From positions 1 to 8,575 of the forward strand of contig CALMPQ010000311.1 of the NCBI GenBank assembly GCA_937872005.1: 8,575 nt of DNA, in the 5' to 3' direction. The first letter of the stretch is position 1, and each line of letters starts with the position of its first letter. The position numbers and the translations under genes are program-made. Source of the stretch: an uncultured Propioniciclava sp. (GTDB lineage Bacteria; Actinomycetota; Actinomycetes; Propionibacteriales; Propionibacteriaceae). The notes below the pieces were generated by a model. That model had not been told where the DNA came from. It saw only the letters and a list, made by a program, of their open reading frames with translations, and made no database searches. Of the stretch, positions 1 through 5,299 are shown one piece after another.

Positions 1-2345
1 CGGCCAACGGGTTCCGCCCCGACACCGGCAAGGTGAGCGTGTCCCGGACGCCGGGCGGCTCGGGCATCCGCCTCGACGGCGGCACCGTGTTCGCCGGCGC
101 CGAGATCGGCGCGCACTTCGACTCGATGATGGTCAAGCTGACCTGCCGTGGCCGCGATTTCGCCACGGCAGTCCGCCGTGCCCAGCGCGCGCTGGCCGAG
201 TTCCGCATCCGTGGGGTCAGCACGAACATCGGCTTCCTGCGCGGCGTCCTCGCAGACCCGGACTTCCTCGCCGGGCGGGCCACGACGTCGTTCATCGACG
301 AGCGTCCCGAGTTGCTGCGCCCGCACGAGTCGGCCGACCGGGCGACCAAGCTGTTGCAGTTCCTCGCCGAGCGCACGATCAACAAGCCGTTCGGCGATCC
401 GCGCACTCCCGTCGTGGCGCGCAGCAAGCTGCCCGTCGTCGATCTGTACGCCGCACCGCCGGCCGGGTCCCGCCAGCGGCTGCTCGAACTCGGCCCCGAG
501 GGGTTCGCCCGCGCCCTGCGCGAGCAGAAGGCGGTGGCGGTCACCGACACCACGTTCCGGGACGCCCACCAGTCCCTGCTCGCCACGCGCGTGCGCACCC
601 GCGACCTGATGAACGTGGCGCCGTGGATCGCCCGCACCCTGCCCGAGCTGTTCTCGGTCGAGGCGTGGGGCGGCGCCACCTACGACGTGGCCCTCCGCTT
701 CCTCAAGGAGGACCCGTGGGCCCGGCTCGCGACCCTGCACGAGCTGATGCCCAACCTGCCGATCCAGATGCTGCTGCGCGGACGGAACACCGTCGGCTAC
801 ACGCCCTACCCGCTGGCCGTGACGGACGCCTTCGTCACCGAGGCGGCCCGCACCGGCGTCGACGTCTTCCGAATCTTCGACGCCCTCAACAATGTCGAGC
901 AGATCCGCCCGGCCATCGAGGCCGTGCTGAAGACCGACCACGGCGTCGCCGAGGCCGCGCTCTGCTACACGGGCAACATGACCTCACCGGGCGAGAAGCT
1001 CTACACGCTGGACTACTACCTGCGCCTGGCCGAGCAACTGGTCGAGGCGGGCGCGCACATCCTCGCCATCAAGGACATGGCGGGCCTGCTGCGGGCCCCG
1101 GCGGCGGCGAAGCTCGTCACCGCCTTGCGCGAGAACTTCGACCTGCCCGTCCACCTGCACACCCACGACACCGCCGGCGGACAGCATGGCACCCTGCTCG
1201 CCGCCATAGACGCGGGTGTGGACGCCGTGGACGTCGCCAACGCGGCGTGGGCGGGCACGACCTCGCAGGTCTCGATGTCCGCGCTGATCGCCGCGACGGA
1301 CGACACGGAGCGCGCCACTGGTCTGAGCCTGCAGGCGGCGTCCGACCTCGAGCCGTACTTCGAGACCGTCCGCGTGCTGTACGGCGAGTTCGAGTCCGGC
1401 CTGCCCGGACCCACCGGCCGCGTCTACCACCACGAGATCCCCGGCGGACAGCTGTCGAACCTGCGCCAGCAGGCGATCGCGCTGGGCCTGGGTGACCGGT
1501 TCGAGGCCATCGAGGACATGTACGCCGCCGCCAACCGGATGCTCGGCAACATCGTCAAGGTGACGCCCAGCTCGAAGGTGGTCGGCGACCTCGCGCTGGC
1601 GCTCGTGGGCCAGAACATCGACCCGGTCGCGTTCGAAACCGACCCGCAGAAGTACGACATCCCCGACTCGGTGATCGGCTTCCTCAACGGCGACCTCGGT
1701 GACCCGCCCGGCGGGTGGCCGGAGCCGTTCCGCACCAAGGCGCTGGCGGGCCGCCGGGTCCGTCCCGTCGAGACCGACCTGTCGGACGCCGACGCCGCGG
1801 CCCTGGCGTCCGACCCACGCCGGACGCTCAACCGCCTGCTGTTCCCCGGCCCGACGAAGGACTTCGAGGAGGCCACCGAGAAGTACTCGGACCTCTCGGT
1901 GCTGACCACGCGCCAGTTCCTGCACGGGCTGGAGCCCGGCATCGAGCACCAGGTTCCCATCGAGCGCGGCAAGACGCTGCTGATGAGCCTGCAGGCGATC
2001 GGCGAGGCCGACGAGCGCGGCCTGCGGCCGGTGATGGCGACGGTCAACGGGCAGGTCCGGCAGGTGCTGGTGCGCGACCTGGGCGTGCAGTCGTCGGTCG
2101 TGGCCGCCGAGCGCGCCAACCCGGACGACCCCGGGCAGGTGCCGGCGCCGTTCTCGGGCGTGGTCACGCTGACCGTCGCGGCGGGTGACACCGTTGCGGT
2201 CGGCGACCAGGTGGCGACCATCGAGGCGATGAAGATGGAGGCGTCCATCACCTCGCCCGTCGCGGGCACGGTGCAGCGGGTGGCGCTGCAGCAGTCCCAG
2301 ACGGTGGAGGGTGGCGACTTGCTGCTGGTGGTCACGCCGTCGTGA
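1..2345 (+). CDS. pyc: Pyruvate carboxylase, C-terminal part (5' end outside window)
   Basis: Biotin enzyme that carboxylates pyruvate to oxaloacetate with ATP and bicarbonate, the main anaplerotic step and, in propionic-type fermenters, a feeder of the succinate branch. The frame is open from the first bases (first whole codon at 3), so the gene begins upstream. Domains in order: the end of the biotin carboxylase domain (ANGFRPDTG at about 3-29, HFDSMMVKLTCRGRDF at about 114-161); the carboxyltransferase domain from about 540 (TDTTFRDAHQS; IKDMAG, whose Lys codon at 1071-1073 corresponds to the carbamylated lysine; metal-binding HLHTHDT at 1152-1172; TTSQVSMSA near 1260); the carboxyltransferase C-terminal region (VTPSSKVVGDLA near 1560); and a C-terminal biotin carrier domain with EAMKMEAS, biotinyl-Lys codon at 2232-2234. 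The single-chain domain order separates it from two-subunit oxaloacetate decarboxylase systems. No disruption is seen in the visible part. Identity is very secure. Confidence 0.97.
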   Translation, partial: ANGFRPDTGKVSVSRTPGGSGIRLDGGTVFAGAEIGAHFDSMMVKLTCRGRDFATAVRRAQRALAEFRIRGVSTNIGFLRGVLADPDFLAGRATTSFIDERPELLRPHESADRATKLLQFLAERTINKPFGDPRTPVVARSKLPVVDLYAAPPAGSRQRLLELGPEGFARALREQKAVAVTDTTFRDAHQSLLATRVRTRDLMNVAPWIARTLPELFSVEAWGGATYDVALRFLKEDPWARLATLHELMPNLPIQMLLRGRNTVGYTPYPLAVTDAFVTEAARTGVDVFRIFDALNNVEQIRPAIEAVLKTDHGVAEAALCYTGNMTSPGEKLYTLDYYLRLAEQLVEAGAHILAIKDMAGLLRAPAAAKLVTALRENFDLPVHLHTHDTAGGQHGTLLAAIDAGVDAVDVANAAWAGTTSQVSMSALIAATDDTERATGLSLQAASDLEPYFETVRVLYGEFESGLPGPTGRVYHHEIPGGQLSNLRQQAIALGLGDRFEAIEDMYAAANRMLGNIVKVTPSSKVVGDLALALVGQNIDPVAFETDPQKYDIPDSVIGFLNGDLGDPPGGWPEPFRTKALAGRRVRPVETDLSDADAAALASDPRRTLNRLLFPGPTKDFEEATEKYSDLSVLTTRQFLHGLEPGIEHQVPIERGKTLLMSLQAIGEADERGLRPVMATVNGQVRQVLVRDLGVQSSVVAAERANPDDPGQVPAPFSGVVTLTVAAGDTVAVGDQVATIEAMKMEASITSPVAGTVQRVALQQSQTVEGGDLLLVVTPS

Positions 2346-2352
2346 TGACCTG

Positions 2353-2484
2353 ATGGCGTCCGTACTGGAGTCGGCGTCGGTGGATCAGGTGGTGGGGCTC
2401 GGCTGCCTTGTGACGATCGTGAACGGCCAGTACGACCAGATGCGGCTGGACGCCGTGGCCGAGGCGAGCCAGATGCACCTCTAA
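2353..2484 (+). CDS. Small hypothetical ORF (43 aa) after pyc
   Basis: ATG-initiated ORF starting 7 bp after the pyc stop, encoding 43 residues (starts MASVLESASVDQ, ends EASQMHL). Nearly every codon has G or C in the third position, as in the neighbouring genes, which suggests that it is or was coding. No good ribosome binding site lies in front of the ATG. I do not recognise a family. There is no obvious signal peptide, membrane helix or metal-binding motif. It may be a tiny downstream gene translated by coupling with pyc, or a leftover of a larger gene, since the following 400 bp also looks decayed. Low confidence as an expressed gene. Confidence 0.28.
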   Translation: MASVLESASVDQVVGLGCLVTIVNGQYDQMRLDAVAEASQMHL

Positions 2485-2490
2485 ACGTGA

Positions 2491-2513
2491 TTCGCCCCTG
2501 CTGGAGGGGGCGC
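2491..2513 (+). terminator. Weak hairpin downstream of pyc
   Basis: CGCCCCT (2493-2499) can pair with AGGGGGCG (2505-2512) around a 5-nt loop, with one bulged G. It lies about 150 bp after the pyc stop. No T-run follows, so at most it would act as an actinobacterial-style terminator without a U-tract. It could also be chance in GC-rich DNA. Confidence 0.3.
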
Positions 2514-2517
2514 AGAT

Positions 2518-2724
2518 TCACTTTCGAGGAGCGTTTGCGGGGCGCGTCCCGACGCCGCCAGCCAAGCCGAACACGGTGCCGGGGGAGAGGAGCCCGCGGC
2601 TGGGGGCGGGCTCGAACGCGAAGTCCAGCGGCTCACGGCGCAGATCGCGGCCCAGCCCGACGGCGTCCCGAATGAGGACGAGGGAGGCGACCACGAGGAC
2701 GCTGCCGATGATGAGCGACTCTCG
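2518..2724 (-). pseudogene. Remnant of a membrane-protein gene (minus strand)
   Basis: From 2724 down to a TGA at 2518, this minus-strand frame has almost exclusively G or C in third codon positions until its last few codons, the hallmark of real genes in this DNA. The composition stops abruptly at the upstream side (about 2724), and no ATG, GTG or TTG start with a ribosome binding site is found there. The translation contains one clear hydrophobic helix (LIIGSVLVVASLVLIRDAVG) followed by a charged segment (RDLRREPLDFAFEPAP). This looks like an internal piece of a membrane protein that lost its 5' end and perhaps its natural 3' end. I do not recognise the family. A longer minus-strand frame from a TTG at 2817 exists, but its extra codons lack the coding composition. 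The complementary plus frame also avoids stops but has no start codon. Confidence 0.33.
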
Positions 2725-2755
2725 ACGCCCTGGTGAGAATGGTCGTTCCTGACCG

Positions 2756-2785
2756 TTGCACAGGCTCCGGATGGGGTGCCATGAT
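2756..2785 (+). promoter_or_regulatory. Possible promoter of the SRPBCC-symporter-USP operon
   Basis: TTGCAC (2756-2761) and CATGAT (2780-2785), separated by 18 bp, give a weak -35/-10 pair about 100 bp ahead of the SRPBCC start at 2882. The matches to consensus are partial (3/6 and 4/6). A promoter is expected in this gap because the upstream stretch is non-coding on the plus strand, but this exact placement is uncertain. Confidence 0.2.
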
Positions 2786-2881
2786 GCGCAACGGGATACC
2801 CCGGTGCTGGCAGCCAACGCGGGTTGCGCAACCGCCTCGGGTGGCCCCCGAGTGCCGAGTCAACCCCCACTGGGAGGATGC

Positions 2882-3346
2882 ATGTCAGCAAATGTCATCG
2901 TCGTGGTCGAGCAGGAGTTCGACCACCCGCGGCCCCGCGTGTTTCGCGCCTGGACCGCACCCGAGGAGATGTCCCAGTGGCGGGGCAGCCCTGGGTGGCA
3001 CGTCGAGCGGGAGAGCGTCACGTCGGACCTGCGGATCGGCGGCAAGCACCATCACGTGAAGGTGCGCGACGACGACCCGAGCGTCCGCGTGACCACGGAC
3101 GCCGTCTTCACCGAGTACTTCGACCCGGACGTGTTCGTCGCGCGTCAGCGCATCACGGGCGACTCCGGCATCGACCCGAACGAGTCCCTCGAACTGCGCG
3201 TCGAGTTCACCGCCATGGGTGGCGACAGCACGCTCGTGCGCATCGTCCAGGGGCCGTACGACCCGGCCGTGGCGCAGTATCACGCCGCCGGCTGGGAGAA
3301 GGAATTGGCCCGCTTGGGCACCTATCTGGATGGAGGACAGGCATGA
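2882..3346 (+). CDS. SRPBCC / AHSA1-like domain protein
   Basis: 154-residue cytosolic protein with the pattern of the SRPBCC (START/Bet v1-like) superfamily, AHSA1 type. An N-terminal strand and helix read EQEFDHPRPRVFRAWTAPEEMSQW (residues about 9-32), followed by a Gly-Trp turn (GSPGWHVE), an R-x-GG turn (LRIGGK), several strands, and a C-terminal helix ending GWEKELARLGTYL, close to the family's usual G-W-x-x-x-L-x-x-L ending. These folds enclose a hydrophobic pocket; the ligand or client cannot be read from sequence. The start at 2882 is chosen because GGGAGG (2872-2877) sits 4 nt upstream. The frame is open back to 2756, but those extra codons have no homology-like content. The stop overlaps the start of the symporter gene by 4 bp (ATGA), which implies translational coupling. 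Its link to sugar uptake is unknown. Confidence 0.85.
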   Translation: MSANVIVVVEQEFDHPRPRVFRAWTAPEEMSQWRGSPGWHVERESVTSDLRIGGKHHHVKVRDDDPSVRVTTDAVFTEYFDPDVFVARQRITGDSGIDPNESLELRVEFTAMGGDSTLVRIVQGPYDPAVAQYHAAGWEKELARLGTYLDGGQA

Positions 3347-4740
3347 ATACCGCAGGAGCCCCCACGACGTCGGCGGTCGTCCGCACGAAGCCCATCATGA
3401 CCATGCCGCAGATCCTCCTGATGAACCTCGGGTTCTTCGGCATCCAGTACAGCTTCGGCATGCAGCAGACGGCCATCAATCCGATCTACACGTTCCTGGG
3501 CGCGTCACACGACCAATTGCCGCTGCTCAACCTGGCCGGTCCGGTCACGGGCCTGCTCATCCAACCCATCATCGGGGCCCTCTCAGACCGAACATGGGTG
3601 GAGAAGGGCTTCTTCCGCGGGCGCCGACGCCCCTTCTTCCTCATCGGTGCCATCGGCTGCGCGATCTGCCTGGCGCTGTTCCCGTTCGTGTGGGCGGTCT
3701 GGATGGCGGTTCTCCTGCTGTGGCTCCTGGACGCCTCCAACAACACCGCGATGGAGCCCTACCGCGCGTTCATCGCCGACCGGCTCCCCCCGGCCCAACT
3801 CGGCAAGGGCTTCCTCGCCCAGTCGTTCTTCACCGGCCTGGGGATCACGCTGGCCAACTTGAGCCTGATGTTCTTCCAGGGCGTCTTCGGCCTGGGTCAG
3901 TCCGTCGGCATCCCGCTGTGGGTCTACCCGGCGTTCCTCCTCGGCTCGGTCTGCTCGATCGCCACGGTGCTCATCTCGGTGCTGTCAACGCCCGAGATCG
4001 AGCCGACGGAGAAGGAACTCGCCGAGCTCCGCGCCAGCAAGGGTGGCCCCGGCCACTTCATCACCGAGATCAAGGACGCCATCATCGACATGCCGGTCGA
4101 GATGCGGAAGCTGGCGTTGGTGTACCTCTTCCAGTGGTACGCCATGAACATCTATTGGCAATACGTGTCGCTGTCGGTGTCCCAGTCGCTGTACGGCACG
4201 ACGGACGCCCAGTCCGAGGGCTACCAGCTCGCCGTCGCGAACACGGGCGTCATCAACGGTGCCTACAACATCGTGACCTTCTGTGTCGCGTTCGGGCTGG
4301 TTGCCCTGGCCCGCCGCTGGGGCGCGAAGTGGGTGCACGCCATCGCCCTGTGGTGCGCCACGGTGGGTCTGGTCTTGTTCCCGCAACTGCCGACCCTGCC
4401 GCTCAAGGTCGTCGCGATCGTGGGCCTGGGCATCGCGTGGGCGTCCATCATGGGCGTGCCCTACATCATGATCGTGCGCATGGTTCCCTCGACCCGCTAC
4501 GGCGTCTACATGGGCATCGTCAACATGATGATCGTCATCCCGATGCTCATCCAGACGCTCACGTTCGGCGCGATCTACAAGAACCTGCTGGGGGACAACC
4601 CCAACAACGCGATCATGGCCGCCGGCATCCTGCTGGGCATCGCCGGCTTGGTCATGCTCTGGGTCAAGGAGCCCCCGATCGTGCGCGACATCGAGCCGGT
4701 CGGCTCTGGCGACGAGACCGTCACCACGAAGGGAGCCTGA
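3343..4740 (+). CDS. SLC45-family MFS symporter, probable sucrose/alpha-glucoside:H+ importer
   Basis: 465-residue inner-membrane protein with about 12 hydrophobic segments, the normal size for the Major Facilitator Superfamily. Features of the SLC45/GPH sucrose-transporter branch: Q41-Q42 and NPIY (46-49) at the end of TM1; the 2-3 loop SDRTW (81-85) followed by GRRRPFFLIG (93-102), matching the D-R...G-R-R-R-P-F signature of plant and bacterial sucrose carriers; and D130-x-x-N133 with EPYRAFIAD (138-146) in TM4. Family members carry sucrose, maltose or related alpha-glucosides with protons, so the sugar arrives unphosphorylated. The start at 3343 overlaps the SRPBCC stop by 4 bp, with GGAGG (3332-3336) 6 nt ahead. 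The facing gene encodes a kinase-GH13_18 phosphorylase fusion, which supports sucrose or a similar sugar as substrate. The exact substrate is inferred. Sugar uptake is far more likely than drug export. Confidence 0.88.
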   Translation: MNTAGAPTTSAVVRTKPIMTMPQILLMNLGFFGIQYSFGMQQTAINPIYTFLGASHDQLPLLNLAGPVTGLLIQPIIGALSDRTWVEKGFFRGRRRPFFLIGAIGCAICLALFPFVWAVWMAVLLLWLLDASNNTAMEPYRAFIADRLPPAQLGKGFLAQSFFTGLGITLANLSLMFFQGVFGLGQSVGIPLWVYPAFLLGSVCSIATVLISVLSTPEIEPTEKELAELRASKGGPGHFITEIKDAIIDMPVEMRKLALVYLFQWYAMNIYWQYVSLSVSQSLYGTTDAQSEGYQLAVANTGVINGAYNIVTFCVAFGLVALARRWGAKWVHAIALWCATVGLVLFPQLPTLPLKVVAIVGLGIAWASIMGVPYIMIVRMVPSTRYGVYMGIVNMMIVIPMLIQTLTFGAIYKNLLGDNPNNAIMAAGILLGIAGLVMLWVKEPPIVRDIEPVGSGDETVTTKGA

Positions 4741-4741
4741 G

Positions 4742-5248
4742 ATGGCACGCATGACTCCGTACGGATGCATCGTCGTCGGCACCGATGGCTCTGCCTTGTC
4801 CGACCCGACCGTCGCGAGGGCCTCGTTCTTGGCCGCTGCCGAGGGGGCCGACCTCGTCATCGTCTGCGCCTATTCGGGCATGACGATGCGCGAGGGTGCG
4901 AAGGCGACGACCACCCTCGGTGACACCCGGACCTCCGTTGTGTTGGGACGCGAAGCGGCCAGCAACGCGTTGGCGACCGCGACATCCACGGCGTCCGGCC
5001 TGGGCGCGCAGGTCAAGGCGTCGCTGCTGGTGGAGGGCGAGGCTGCCTCCGCCCTCCTGAGGGCCGCGCAGCAGCACGAGGCGGACCTCATCGTGATCGG
5101 GGCGATCCGAGACACCAGTCTCGCCGGACGCCTGCTCGGCACGGTCGCGTCCGCCGTCGTGCGTGAAGCCCCGTGCGAGGTCCTGGTGGTGCGTCCCCCG
5201 GCGGCGTGGGGTGACGTGACCGAGATCGAGGTGCCCGAGGACGTCTGA
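4742..5248 (+). CDS. Universal stress protein, UspA family (single domain)
   Basis: 168-residue cytosolic protein with one Usp domain (Rossmann-like alpha/beta fold). The N-terminal strand CIVVGTDGS (9-17) contains the conserved Asp15. The C-terminal part reads DLIVIGAIRDTS...GRLLGTVASAVV and ends in CEVLVVRPP, the typical Usp last strand. ATP-binding members have G-x2-G-x9-G-S/T. Here the first and last glycines are present (G120, G133-T134), but the second is Arg123, so nucleotide binding may be altered or absent. The ATG at 4742 is 1 bp after the symporter stop, with AAGGGAG (4729-4735) 6 nt ahead; a second Met at residue 4 is a less favoured start. It is the last gene of the operon. Usp proteins next to transporters are common and sometimes regulate them, but no specific role can be read here. 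Confidence 0.9.
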   Translation: MARMTPYGCIVVGTDGSALSDPTVARASFLAAAEGADLVIVCAYSGMTMREGAKATTTLGDTRTSVVLGREAASNALATATSTASGLGAQVKASLLVEGEAASALLRAAQQHEADLIVIGAIRDTSLAGRLLGTVASAVVREAPCEVLVVRPPAAWGDVTEIEVPEDV

Positions 5249-5263
5249 GCGCTGCGACGGCGC

Positions 5264-5299
5264 ACCCTGCCCGCCGGCCGGGGGCGCCGAACGCAGGGT
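5264..5299. terminator. Candidate bidirectional terminator between convergent genes
   Basis: ACCCTGC (5264-5270) and GCAGGGT (5293-5299) are perfect inverted repeats. They flank a GC-rich loop (5271-5292) that can fold further (CCGGCCGGG). The structure fills the 50-bp gap between the usp stop (5248) and the stop of the opposing gene (TGA at 5299-5301), so it could stop transcription from both sides. No U-run follows on either strand. Confidence 0.5.

Noticed and set aside
2756..2881. Longer SRPBCC start at 2756
   Set aside because: The extra 42 residues show no SRPBCC similarity, and GGGAGG sits directly before the ATG at 2882.
2824..3342. Extended frame that would fuse about 170 residues to the symporter
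   Set aside because: This part is the out-of-frame shadow of the SRPBCC gene. The symporter has its own ribosome binding site and ATG at 3343.
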